Of a DNA stretch of 22,028 bases, positions 1 to 7,042 are shown one piece after another; positions within the stretch are counted from its first letter, which is position 1; each line of letters starts with the position of its first letter. The translations under genes and the position numbers were made by a program. Below the pieces are notes generated by a model, which had not been told where the DNA came from, made no database searches, and saw only the letters and a program-made list of their open reading frames with translations. This DNA is from a virus. The DNA lies in the IMG/VR virus record IMGVR_UViG_3300037119_001766, positions 1 to 22,028 of that record; one strand, given 5' to 3'.

Positions 1-924
1 AGTGAGATTGCCGGTGTGTCCACTGCTACAGCGTGGCGCAAACTGCAAGATGCCGAGGCAGCGGGCATGTTCAAACAGCCCGAGTACACGATGGGCAAGG
101 ATGGAAAGCTACGGCCTACAGCCTACGCACCGGCCTCGTACATGTCGTACAAGGAACTGGTGAAAGAGGAACGTAGTGAACAACGTGCCGCCGACCGTAG
201 CACGAGCACTACTCAATTCCCCAACAAGTCCCCGTCCTTCCACATATTCGAGGCTGACATCACAGACCCCACCACATGGGAATCATCGGTCGAGCCCGAG
301 TCACTCGACGCCATCATCACTGACCCGCCGTACCCGCAAGAGTACGTACACCTGTTTGAGGATCTCGGCAAGTTCGGGCAGTACGCACTCAAACCCGGTG
401 CGCCGCTGATTGCGATGACGGGCCATGCATATCTGCCGCAGTACATCGAGCTACTGTCGCGCCGATTGGTGTACCACTGGTTAGTCGCTGACATTCTCGG
501 CGGCGCCAACAACGCACAGCATGTGTGGAAAGCGTTCGTCGGCTGGAAGCCATGTCTTATCTTCACGAACGGCAAGGAGCGCCTACCCTACTACTTCCTC
601 GACCTCGTGCGTAGTCCCGGTCCTGACAAGAACTTCCACATCTGGGGTCAGGACGTGCAGACATTCCAACTGTTCGCGTATCGGTTCACACAACCGGGCG
701 CGACCATATGTGATCCATTCGTAGGTGGTGGCACGACTGCTATCGCAGCCCTGTCCATGCACCGCAAGTTCATCGGGTTCGACAACGATCCCGTCGCAGT
801 GCAGACCACACTCGAACGCCTGCACAACACGGACTGGAACAACCCTCTGTTGACCAAGCCACCGCTACTTGAAGGTGAGACGCATGTCGATCCAACAGCA
901 GCAGAACCCGAATCCGAATCCTGA
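1..924 (+). CDS. HTH + DNA methyltransferase (beta-class, DPPY), 5'-truncated
   Basis: The reading frame is open from base 1, so the true start lies outside the window; 307 residues are visible. The first residues (SEIAGVSTATAWRKLQ) look like the end of a helix-turn-helix, and the following GKDGKLRP resembles the HTH of ParB-like actinobacterial proteins. The methyltransferase domain has the catalytic DPPY at residues 108-111 and the AdoMet-binding DPFVGGGTT at about 238-246. The order DPPY before the G-rich loop is that of beta-class N4-cytosine or N6-adenine enzymes, which act on exocyclic amino groups of DNA. The likely full architecture is ParB-like domain, HTH, methylase, as in some phage proteins; the ParB part is inference. 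No restriction endonuclease is seen nearby, so protection from host restriction is more likely than a complete restriction-modification system. A GTG at 16 is an internal codon. Confidence 0.85.
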   Translation, partial: SEIAGVSTATAWRKLQDAEAAGMFKQPEYTMGKDGKLRPTAYAPASYMSYKELVKEERSEQRAADRSTSTTQFPNKSPSFHIFEADITDPTTWESSVEPESLDAIITDPPYPQEYVHLFEDLGKFGQYALKPGAPLIAMTGHAYLPQYIELLSRRLVYHWLVADILGGANNAQHVWKAFVGWKPCLIFTNGKERLPYYFLDLVRSPGPDKNFHIWGQDVQTFQLFAYRFTQPGATICDPFVGGGTTAIAALSMHRKFIGFDNDPVAVQTTLERLHNTDWNNPLLTKPPLLEGETHVDPTAAEPESES

Positions 925-1129
925 GGGTCAGATCACGGCGCTACGCATAGCGTTGGCTGCGCTCGTCAGACGATACGGCACGCCCGAAGCTGTGTTGCCG
1001 TTGACCGTCATACTCACCATTCCCCTCTCAGAACTGGAGGCCGCTGCCAAACTGCAACTCAGCATACTACCTGTTCAACACGACCTGGAACCACAGCCGT
1101 TCCTACAACTCTCACTAGTAGGAGACTAG
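884..1129 (+). CDS. Small hypothetical protein (81 aa)
   Basis: I do not recognise the family. The ATG at 884 is preceded by GAAGGTGAG (871-879) at good spacing, better than the TTG at 869. It overlaps the end of the methylase gene by 41 bases, suggesting translational coupling. The protein begins with a Gln/Asn/Pro-rich stretch (QQQQNPNPNP), followed by a helical segment with alternating leucine and alanine and a segment VLPLTVILTIPLSELEAAAKLQL. No Cys pairs, signal peptide or catalytic motif are visible. The hydrophobic section is too broken by charged and polar residues to be a clear membrane span. Confidence 0.6.
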   Translation: MSIQQQQNPNPNPEGQITALRIALAALVRRYGTPEAVLPLTVILTIPLSELEAAAKLQLSILPVQHDLEPQPFLQLSLVGD

Positions 1130-1138
1130 CACACACAC

Positions 1139-1672
1139 ATGGCAACCGGATTCATCGACATCGAGAAGTTCCTCGGGGTGCAGATTCAGTTCAACCCCAA
1201 CACCAGCAAGTTCCGCGCCCACCTGGCTGGGGTCTTGTACGAGGAACGCATACTCGACAAGCTCAAGGCGACCATCGCCGAAGCCAGGGCGGCGGCCAAA
1301 CACACGGTCGACCTGGCTGTAGCCATTCGTGGCCGGCACATGGACAACCCGTCCGATGCTCGCGTCGATCTGTACACCGTATCGGGTGTTATGTTCGAGA
1401 AGGAGCGCGGACATCCCGGCAAACTGTTCCTCAAGACTAATCAGGGCCAGCGCAGTTTCGCCCTGCACTACGTCATCCCCGATCCCGACCTGATGGAACA
1501 GATCGGGGCACTCAAAGCTGAATGGGTCGCCAGCAACGATGCGTTCTCCGACCGGCTGCTCAAACTGTTCGAGCAGTTCAAGGAGACAACGGACGAATCC
1601 ATTCTCAAGTCTCTGCTGACGGGCGAGCCGCTGCAGCCGAAGCACGTACCCGCCAAAGAAGCCGCCATCTAA
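1139..1672 (+). CDS. Hypothetical protein (177 aa)
   Basis: Family not recognised. ATG start, with AGTAGGAGAC just before the upstream stop as a slightly distant ribosome site. The protein is mixed alpha/beta: an N-terminal half with beta-like segments (FLGVQIQFNP, KFRAHLAGVLYEE), an Ala-rich helix (KATIAEARAAAKH), a central stretch (RVDLYTVSGVMFEKERGHPGKLFLKTNQGQRSFALHYVIPDPDL) and a C-terminal amphipathic helix ending in a charged tail. No Cys, membrane segment or signal peptide. It sits 9 bases after the preceding gene and 16 before the next, so all three are probably one transcript. The phase and composition match its neighbours, which makes it a convincing gene of unknown role. Confidence 0.7.
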   Translation: MATGFIDIEKFLGVQIQFNPNTSKFRAHLAGVLYEERILDKLKATIAEARAAAKHTVDLAVAIRGRHMDNPSDARVDLYTVSGVMFEKERGHPGKLFLKTNQGQRSFALHYVIPDPDLMEQIGALKAEWVASNDAFSDRLLKLFEQFKETTDESILKSLLTGEPLQPKHVPAKEAAI

Positions 1673-1688
1673 CAGGAGGACATGTAGC

Positions 1689-1940
1689 GTGGCCGTCACA
1701 CAACCGCAACCGCAACCCGTGGTGACGGTCAAGGTCAAGACGTACAACAATCAGAGGGCCTGCGAGCGTGATGCTAATAAGTTGGCACGCGATGGCTGGG
1801 CCCTTCAGCAGGTGACTGTGGTCCCAGGGCATGCGCTCTGGGGCCACACAGTCCTGAAGTGGATCACGATTGTTGGCATCCTGTCCGGGCCGTCCCGCTC
1901 TAACGACACCATCACAGCACTATACACTCGAAGTACCTAG
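1689..1940 (+). CDS. Small protein with DUF4177-like pattern (83 aa)
   Basis: Starts at GTG 1689, nine bases after a strong AGGAGG (1674-1679); the nearer ATG at 1682 is followed at once by TAG and cannot be used. The middle, QRACERDANKLARDGWALQQVTV, matches the layout of small actinobacterial proteins in which a lysine/arginine-rich helix precedes DGW and a beta strand, and the last strand (TITALYTRST) fits that pattern. Between them lies a short hydrophobic run (VLKWITIVGILSG), possibly a weak membrane segment or a hydrophobic core. Function unknown; the family assignment is from memory of the pattern only. Confidence 0.6.
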   Translation: MAVTQPQPQPVVTVKVKTYNNQRACERDANKLARDGWALQQVTVVPGHALWGHTVLKWITIVGILSGPSRSNDTITALYTRST

Positions 1941-2010
1941 CCGCCACGGACCGAAGCGACTAGCGAACGTTTCGATCCGTTGGGCTGGACACTTCCAGCA
2001 GGAGGTCACC

Positions 2011-2592
2011 GTGACCAGTATTGATAATGGTGTCATGACCGAGGCTGAGGCCGTCGCCGACGAGGCAACCGCCGCAAACGTTGAGCCCGAGGTCATTCTA
2101 CCCGAGCCGCCAAACCCTGCCGGCCATTTGCAGGAGGCGCTCGATTACATCAACCGCGACATCGAAGCCATGTACAAGCGGCGTGACAACATCGTGTGGT
2201 TCCAGAAGAACATCTTGCCGCTGCTGCCAGCTGGCGTCGATGTCTCGTCGTCGAGCTACGACTACTACAGCCGCTCGTACATCGAGGTCGTCATCGCAGC
2301 CGATCCGCGCCGCACGTGGCGGCAGACCGCGCTGATCCTGTTCCGCACGCGCAAGGCGCTCGGCATCAGCAAGCTCACGCGAGAGGTCACCATCGGCTGG
2401 AACAACGACATCCGCAACAAGTACACGGGTACAATCGACAAGAACCCGTTCCCGCAGTCTGAAAACATCCGCGTGACCATCAGCCTCGGCAACCAGTTGC
2501 CGCCGACCTGCAAGATCGAAGAGGTCGAGGAACTGGTGCCGGCAACCGAGGCCACCGTCAAGATGGTACGCAAGGTGGTCTGCGCCGACTAG
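2011..2592 (+). CDS. Hypothetical protein (193 aa)
   Basis: The open frame extends to 1870, but GTG 2011 has CAGGAGGT (1999-2006) four bases upstream and is the best start; ATG 2035 is a second choice. The N-terminus is acidic and probably disordered (TEAEAVADEATAANVEPEV). Residues from about 35 (NPAGHLQEALDYINRDIEAMYKRRDNIVWFQ) form a likely amphipathic helix or short coiled coil, followed by a beta-rich region with many aromatic residues (SSYDYYSRSYIEVVIAADPRRTW) and a strand-rich C-terminus. I do not recognise the family. It is the last gene before the first copy of the dispersed hairpin element. Confidence 0.65.
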   Translation: MTSIDNGVMTEAEAVADEATAANVEPEVILPEPPNPAGHLQEALDYINRDIEAMYKRRDNIVWFQKNILPLLPAGVDVSSSSYDYYSRSYIEVVIAADPRRTWRQTALILFRTRKALGISKLTREVTIGWNNDIRNKYTGTIDKNPFPQSENIRVTISLGNQLPPTCKIEEVEELVPATEATVKMVRKVVCAD

Positions 2593-2606
2593 CGCGCAAC
2601 AGGGGT

Positions 2607-2634
2607 GGGAACTTTTTCACGCGAGAAAGTTCCC
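2607..2634 (+). repeat. Dispersed hairpin element, copy 1 (core 2610-2631)
   Basis: GGGAACTTTTTC, loop ACGC, GAGAAAGTTCCC: a 12-base-pair stem with one T/G position, lying between the stop at 2592 and the ParB-like gene at 2660. The core (AACTTTTTC, four bases, GAGAAAGTT) recurs at 8054 and 16754. There is no T-tract after it, so it is not a simple terminator. The gene's own ribosome site (GGGAGGT, 2648-2654) lies outside the stem in this copy. Confidence 0.85.
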
Positions 2635-2659
2635 GCTCACTTCAACCGGGAGGTCGCAC

Positions 2660-3604
2660 ATGACACCAGTTATAGCATCGGTAGTCAGCCGCAACAGCCG
2701 TAAGGCGACGCCCAATCTGCGTGAACTGGCTAACCAGTTCATCGCAGATAACGTCCCTACGAAAATGTTGACGGTAGACTACAGCTACGCCCGAGCCATG
2801 ACGCCGGCTCGTATGCGAGCATGGGACAGTCGTGGGTGGGACGGCCGTAAAGCCGGTACGCTCGCGGCCAGTATGCGTAACGATGGCACATATGCCGTGA
2901 TCGACGGTCAGGGCCGGGTGTACCTGGCACTGAAGCAGAACATCGAAACCGTGCCATGCCGTGTATACATCGACCTGACAGTCGGCCAAGAGGCTGAGCT
3001 GTATCTCGCATTCAACAGGGATCGGGCGGCCACCCAACCTGTTGAGGATTTCAAGGCCAAGATCATATCTGGCGACAAGCAGGCGATAGACATTGCATCC
3101 ATCCTCAGCGATGTCGGCCTCAAAGCCGAGCGTGGTGGGCATAAGACCCATGCCACACAGGCCATCAGTACCCTTGAGGACATGTATCAGCGGCTCGGCC
3201 GTGATGTTGTGATCGTCACGTTGAACATGCTACGATCCATCTGGCCAGCGGATGGTACGGCTCTGACAGCCGACATGATCCGTGGCATGGCCGCATTCGC
3301 TGTGCGCTACGGCCCACGGTTTGCCCCGAAGCCAGCCATGGATGAGCTGGTACGAAAGCTCGGCGGTTGGACGCCGACACGTATCAAAGGGCAGGCCAAC
3401 ACGCGCCGAGAACTCAGCCCGGGCATGAGCCCCGAGCAGGCAGTAGGCCAAACCATCGCCGCCGTGTACGACAAGGGCCGACGCAACAAGCTGCCACCGT
3501 GGCAAGCATACGTGCAGGGCCCAGCAGCTAAAGAGACCGCCAGCGCTCGGTCTCTCAGGTCAGCGGCCACACGCAAAGCCAACGCCGCAACATCCAAACC
3601 GTAG
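2660..3604 (+). CDS. ParB-like nuclease-fold protein
   Basis: ATG 2660 has GGGAGGT at 2648-2654. Residues 36-100 carry the ParB/sulfiredoxin-like pattern: MLTVDYSYARAMTPARM, then GTLAASMRNDGTYAVIDGQGRVYLA, where VIDGQGR corresponds to the conserved DGxxR block of ParB-type domains. The rest is helical with a basic, Ala/Arg-rich tail (RSLRSAATRKANAATSKP). Phage proteins of this type bind DNA or have nuclease or NTPase activity; which applies here is unknown. Stand-alone proteins with this arrangement are frequent in actinophages. It is the first gene after hairpin copy 1 and is followed nine bases later by the UvrD-like helicase, so it may share regulation and a DNA-metabolism role with it. 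Confidence 0.75.
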   Translation: MTPVIASVVSRNSRKATPNLRELANQFIADNVPTKMLTVDYSYARAMTPARMRAWDSRGWDGRKAGTLAASMRNDGTYAVIDGQGRVYLALKQNIETVPCRVYIDLTVGQEAELYLAFNRDRAATQPVEDFKAKIISGDKQAIDIASILSDVGLKAERGGHKTHATQAISTLEDMYQRLGRDVVIVTLNMLRSIWPADGTALTADMIRGMAAFAVRYGPRFAPKPAMDELVRKLGGWTPTRIKGQANTRRELSPGMSPEQAVGQTIAAVYDKGRRNKLPPWQAYVQGPAAKETASARSLRSAATRKANAATSKP

Positions 3605-3612
3605 GAGGTCAT

Positions 3613-5103
3613 GTGATCGGATCCCCGCAACAGGAACGGATATGGGACGAGATTGGTAACGGCTCGTCTCATGTCATCGTCCAAGCCCTCGCCGGCACTG
3701 GCAAGACAACGACGATTGTTGAGGGGCTGAAGCGGCTACCGCCGCCAAGCCCCGCCGGCCGTCGTGTGGTATCCAGCACAGCCGCTGCGTATGGGTTCGT
3801 GGCATTCAACAAGTCTATCGCCAACGAACTCAAGACGCGGGTGCCGGCTGGCGTGGACGCATCGACTATGCACAGCATGGGCTTCGCCGCCATTCGGCAG
3901 GCCGTGCGACGTGTGCAGGTTGACAAGGACAAGGTGTTTCGATATCTCACCAATACCCGGCCCAGCATGGCGTGGAACCATGTGCGACTGGCCACACGGC
4001 TCGTATCGTTGTGCAAGTACAATCTCATCGAGCTGGAAGCCGAGTTCTACGACACGCTCGATGACCTGTGCCTGCAATACGGCATCGAGATTCCACCCGA
4101 GAAACGTATCATGATCTACGACTGCGTGCCCGATGCGATGCAGATGTCACGCTCAGTCAAGGATGCCGTTGACTTCGATGACATGGTATGGCTGCCCGTC
4201 GTTGAGAACATGGAGGTCCCCAAGTACAAGCAGCTGTTCGTGGATGAGGTCCAAGACCTCAACCCGATGCAGCGTGAGTTAGTGCTGCGCGCCGGCGAAC
4301 GCATCGTGCTAGTCGGTGATCGCAACCAGTCGATCTACGGGTTTGCTGGTGCGGACATGCGCTCGATGGACATGTTCGAGGAGATTCTCGGTGACACCCG
4401 TATGGGTATCACGTCTCTGCCACTGACCGTCACCCGGCGTTGTGCTCGTGCCATCACAGCCAAGGCCCGTACGCTCGTGCCGACGTTTGAGTGCATGGAG
4501 ACGGCCCCTGAGGGTGTAGTCGATGAGAAATACCGTGGCGACTACGAGCCCGGCCAGTTCATCCTGTGTCGGAACAATGCGCCACTCATCTCTCTCGCGT
4601 ACTCTCTCATCTCGCAGGACATCCCGCTCAAGATCCAAGGCCGTGACATTGGTGAGCAGCTGGCGAACTACGTCAAGCGGCTGGCCATCGGCAGCGGCCG
4701 TGCGATCACGCTCAACGCCGAGTTGCTCGATGAGAACGACAACTACCGGCGCATTGAACTGGCGAAGGTGAAGCCGGGTGCGCCGACTGCCGACGATAAG
4801 ATTCAGCTCATCAACGATAAGTGCGACTGCGTTGAAGCGCTGACTCAGGGTCTGGAAACCGTCGAGCAGGTGCTCGTTCGCATCTCCAACATCTTCGATG
4901 ATGTGACCCGTGTCGAACGCGGATTCGTTCTCCTGTCATCGGTACACAAAGCGAAGGGTTTGGAGGCTGACACGGTACAGATCATCGAACCGAAGCTGAT
5001 GCCAGCCCGGGTCAAGAACCCTGAGCAGATGCAACAGGAACGCAATCTCATGTACGTGGCTTGGACCCGCGCCAAGAACACACTCGGCATACGAGGAGAC
5101 TAG
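3613..5103 (+). CDS. UvrD/Rep-family superfamily 1 DNA helicase
   Basis: An ATP-driven 3'-5' DNA helicase of the UvrD/PcrA/Rep type. Motif I ALAGTGKTTT (K31), motif II DEVQDLN (D211, E212), motif III GDRNQSIYGFAGAD, motif V SSVHKAKGLEADTVQI and motif VI QERNLMYVAWTRAKNTLGI are all intact and in order. At 496 residues it is shorter than host UvrD (about 700), with reduced 1B/2B insertions. The GTG at 3613 follows AGGAGGT (3603-3609) by only three bases, and ATG 3611 reads straight into TGA, so the start is forced but the spacing is tight. It probably unwinds DNA for phage replication or recombination. Confidence 0.93.
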   Translation: MIGSPQQERIWDEIGNGSSHVIVQALAGTGKTTTIVEGLKRLPPPSPAGRRVVSSTAAAYGFVAFNKSIANELKTRVPAGVDASTMHSMGFAAIRQAVRRVQVDKDKVFRYLTNTRPSMAWNHVRLATRLVSLCKYNLIELEAEFYDTLDDLCLQYGIEIPPEKRIMIYDCVPDAMQMSRSVKDAVDFDDMVWLPVVENMEVPKYKQLFVDEVQDLNPMQRELVLRAGERIVLVGDRNQSIYGFAGADMRSMDMFEEILGDTRMGITSLPLTVTRRCARAITAKARTLVPTFECMETAPEGVVDEKYRGDYEPGQFILCRNNAPLISLAYSLISQDIPLKIQGRDIGEQLANYVKRLAIGSGRAITLNAELLDENDNYRRIELAKVKPGAPTADDKIQLINDKCDCVEALTQGLETVEQVLVRISNIFDDVTRVERGFVLLSSVHKAKGLEADTVQIIEPKLMPARVKNPEQMQQERNLMYVAWTRAKNTLGIRGD

Positions 5104-5112
5104 GAGATAACC

Positions 5113-5475
5113 ATGACCATGACGCTGACATTCACCCCTGAACTGGCCCGGGAACGGGCCGCCAGGGGTGCGGCATTTCTCGATGCGTATGACCCCGACT
5201 GGTACACGGCCATCGACCGGAACACGCTCGACATGGCCGATGGCGTGCTCTGCATTCTGGGCCAGTTGCGCGGCGAATACTACATGGGTGAGATTTGGAT
5301 ACGTGACATGGAGGAACGCACGGGCACTCTCAGCATCGACACGGATGCCGAGCATCTAGGATTCGTGGTATTGAGCAATGCAGGCGGAGCCCTGCAAGGT
5401 CCCATTACGGAGGCATACGCCATGCTACAGTGCGCGTGGCTGGAAATCCTGAGCGAGCGCGAGACTCCCCAATGA
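5113..5475 (+). CDS. Hypothetical actinophage-type small protein (120 aa)
   Basis: ATG 5113 with TAGGAG nearby; a second ATG at 5119 is possible. The block ARGAAFLDAYDPDWYTAIDRNTLDMADGVLCILGQLRGEYYMG resembles a widespread small-protein pattern in actinobacteria and their phages (a helix ending FLD, a W, then LD, and a Cys-x-LGQLxG segment). Later residues include a GFVVLSN strand and a W-containing helix. No known function. It overlaps the next gene by ATGA (5472-5475), indicating coupled translation with the lysin-like protein. Confidence 0.65.
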   Translation: MTMTLTFTPELARERAARGAAFLDAYDPDWYTAIDRNTLDMADGVLCILGQLRGEYYMGEIWIRDMEERTGTLSIDTDAEHLGFVVLSNAGGALQGPITEAYAMLQCAWLEILSERETPQ

Positions 5476-5849
5476 CAGTCCGGCGCACCGCCACAGCAGC
5501 ACTCACCATACTAGCCGTGGCGCTAGCCCCCGCCCCCGCCCCACCCGCACAGGCCCAAGAACCCTACACGTCCGATGACACGCTGGCTGCCATCGAGCAA
5601 TATAGCGAGGAATTCGGCATCTCGTACGGCTGGATATACCGGGTCGTAGGCTGTGAGACAGGCTGGACGTTCAACCCGTACTCACGTGGCCGGCAGGGTG
5701 AGCTAGGTGCCGCACAGCTGCATCCTCGTGGTGAGCTTATACGCTTCTACAGCTGGGGCTACACTGATCCGTTCTCACCGTACCAGGCCGTTCGCTTCCT
5801 AGCACAGGACTTCCAGATGGGTCGCTCATACATGTGGAGCTGCAAGTGA
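5472..5849 (+). CDS. Secreted transglycosylase-like lysin (125 aa)
   Basis: The ATG at 5472 overlaps the upstream stop and places a signal peptide at the N-terminus: basic MTVRR, a hydrophobic core TAALTILAVALA, and a probable signal-peptidase site after Ala28 (AQA). The mature part has the lysozyme-like/SLT pattern IYRVVGCETGWTFNPYS with a candidate catalytic Glu62, then GELGAAQLHPRG and YTDPFSPYQAVRFLAQDF. It ends MWSCK, and the two cysteines (61 and near the end) may pair. It would cleave peptidoglycan glycan strands outside the membrane. A signal peptide implies Sec export rather than release through a holin. It overlaps the next gene by GTGA. A tail-associated lysin is less likely here, away from the tail genes. 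Confidence 0.75.
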   Translation: MTVRRTATAALTILAVALAPAPAPPAQAQEPYTSDDTLAAIEQYSEEFGISYGWIYRVVGCETGWTFNPYSRGRQGELGAAQLHPRGELIRFYSWGYTDPFSPYQAVRFLAQDFQMGRSYMWSCK

Positions 5850-6565
5850 TAGCCATGAACATCGACCCGCACAACCCGAATGGGTGGTCGGACGATCAGC
5901 CCGAGAACCTGGTCAGCCAGGGGTTCGGCGGCGTGCGCTTCACGGCCCGTGAGGAAGATCAGCCCAAGTACGATGCGCTCGAACTCGCCGGCCTGCAAAT
6001 CATGGCCATCGTCACATGGGAGTCACAGGGATACGTACCGTACAACGCTGATTGGATTCAGGTCCACAATGAGATGACCAGCGGCGACAACCCTATGTCC
6101 CCTGAGGACTATGCCAAGGAGTATCTCATCTACCGTGAAACCTATGCCCACAACGGGTTCAGGTGGTCAACCGGCGGTCTAGCACGTGGGCCGCTATTCG
6201 ATCTCGCATGGATGGAAAGCGTAATAGCCCTCATCCCCGCCGACCTGCGGCCCGATGCTATCGCCATCCACCCGTACACCCTCGACCCGCCGGACGCACG
6301 TGATCTATTCGACGTGTACTGGAACCGCTTTCAAATTCCCATCATCGCCACCGAGTGGTGGCATCCAGAATACTCCCACAAAATCTGGGACATGCAGTGC
6401 ATGCTGAACGGTGATGGCGGCGACGGTCTCGGCGCACGCTCATCTCTATGGAACAGCTGGTTCTGCTGGACCGATGCGATGGTCCATCCGTTTGGGCTGT
6501 TCGATGATACCGGCAACCCAAAGCCCGAATACTACTCGCTGCTCAGCAGCCCATGCCGGGCGTAG
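5846..6565 (+). CDS. TIM-barrel glycoside hydrolase-like protein (clan GH-A type)
   Basis: The start is GTG 5846 (GGAG at 5836-5839, overlap with the upstream stop) or ATG 5855. The 239-residue protein reads like a compact clan GH-A barrel: early strands GGVRFTA and IMAIVTW; WIQVHNEM, with Glu76 following Asn as acid/base candidate; IAIHPY; IIATEWW, with Glu170 as nucleophile candidate; and a final SWFCWTDAMVHPFGLFDDTGNPKPEYY typical of the last strand and loop. The two glutamates about 94 residues apart fit a retaining mechanism. No signal peptide is visible. Directly after a transglycosylase-like lysin, it plausibly attacks a cell-wall or capsular polysaccharide during lysis. The substrate cannot be read from sequence. 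Confidence 0.72.
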   Translation: MIAMNIDPHNPNGWSDDQPENLVSQGFGGVRFTAREEDQPKYDALELAGLQIMAIVTWESQGYVPYNADWIQVHNEMTSGDNPMSPEDYAKEYLIYRETYAHNGFRWSTGGLARGPLFDLAWMESVIALIPADLRPDAIAIHPYTLDPPDARDLFDVYWNRFQIPIIATEWWHPEYSHKIWDMQCMLNGDGGDGLGARSSLWNSWFCWTDAMVHPFGLFDDTGNPKPEYYSLLSSPCRA

Positions 6566-6585
6566 CGAAAGGAAAAGAGCCGCGT

Positions 6586-6678
6586 ATGCCAAGATGGATT
6601 CTTATTTCTGCTCTCTTTGCACCTGTTATCCCGGCGACTCTTGCCGCCCTCGCCATTGCTTCACAGCATACGTGCTGA
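6586..6678 (+). CDS. 30-residue membrane peptide, possible holin-like or lysis accessory
   Basis: A very short ORF just after the glycosidase-like gene. ATG 6586 is preceded by AAAGGAAAAGAG. The product MPRWILISALFAPVIPATLA continues LAIASQHTC: a short basic start and one hydrophobic span of about 20 residues, then a polar end. Composition and position (after two lysin-like genes, before the next start at 6694) support a real small membrane protein. Holin or lysis accessory is inference from context; a 30-residue holin would be unusually small. Confidence 0.5.
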   Translation: MPRWILISALFAPVIPATLAALAIASQHTC

Positions 6679-6693
6679 CGCGGGGTGAATGAC

Positions 6694-6912
6694 ATGAGAT
6701 TCATGCTCAACTCCTGGTTCACGCTTCACAACCAGGAATACTGGCGCGTCGAGGACATTGACCGCATGGAACGCGACGAGGCTAAGGGCCTGCTCACTGC
6801 CCTCAAGCACATCACCAGCTTCGATATCGCTGTGAACAAGCGTGCAATGGACCTCACAGCCATGCGTTCACTCATCGACCACCTGAACAAGTGGGAAGCC
6901 CCCGCCACCTAG
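6694..6912 (+). CDS. Small hypothetical protein (72 aa)
   Basis: Starts at ATG 6694, six bases after GGGGTG, or at the in-frame GTG 6685. A predominantly helical, charged protein (RVEDIDRMERDEAKGLLTALKHI, then DLTAMRSLIDHLNKW), with no Cys or membrane segment. Family not recognised. It is the last rightward gene before the two hairpins at 6921-7019 and so ends the left transcription unit. Confidence 0.6.
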   Translation: MRFMLNSWFTLHNQEYWRVEDIDRMERDEAKGLLTALKHITSFDIAVNKRAMDLTAMRSLIDHLNKWEAPAT

Positions 6913-6920
6913 AGCACACG

Positions 6921-6962
6921 AAAGCCCATGAACGGTTCACATTGGGATTGCTCATGGGCTTT
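6921..6962 (+). terminator. Hairpin between convergent genes
   Basis: AAAGCCCATGA and TCATGGGCTTT form a perfect 11-base-pair stem around a 20-base loop that itself contains the small palindrome TGAAC-G-GTTCA. It starts nine bases after the stop at 6912. The T-run after the stem is short (TTT inside the stem, then GG), so termination is probable but may be weak. A-T ends on both arms would let it act in either direction. Confidence 0.6.
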
Positions 6963-6988
6963 GGTGTGATCTTGGCTAACACGCAGAA

Positions 6989-7019
6989 AGACCCGGGTAC
7001 CGCACTGGCACCCGGGTCT
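6989..7019 (-). terminator. Strong hairpin, likely terminator of the leftward gene
   Basis: AGACCCGGGT and ACCCGGGTCT form a perfect, GC-rich ten-base-pair stem with an 11-base loop. Read leftward it is followed by TTTCT, as expected for an intrinsic terminator 24 bases after the stop of the leftward gene. Read rightward there is no T-tract. Together with 6921-6962 it insulates two convergent units. Confidence 0.65.
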
Positions 7020-7042
7020 CGCAGCGCAGCACCGCCAGTGCG

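Noticed and set aside
1115-1750. Minus-strand open frame of 211 codons
   Set aside because: It overlaps three rightward genes with good starts, and the translation resembles antisense noise.
2607-2634. Hairpin element as a simple intrinsic terminator
   Set aside because: No T-tract follows any copy, and copies 2 and 3 lie within 3 and 11 bases of a start codon.
3919-3924. TTGACA inside the UvrD-like gene
   Set aside because: In coding DNA, with no convincing regulatory context.
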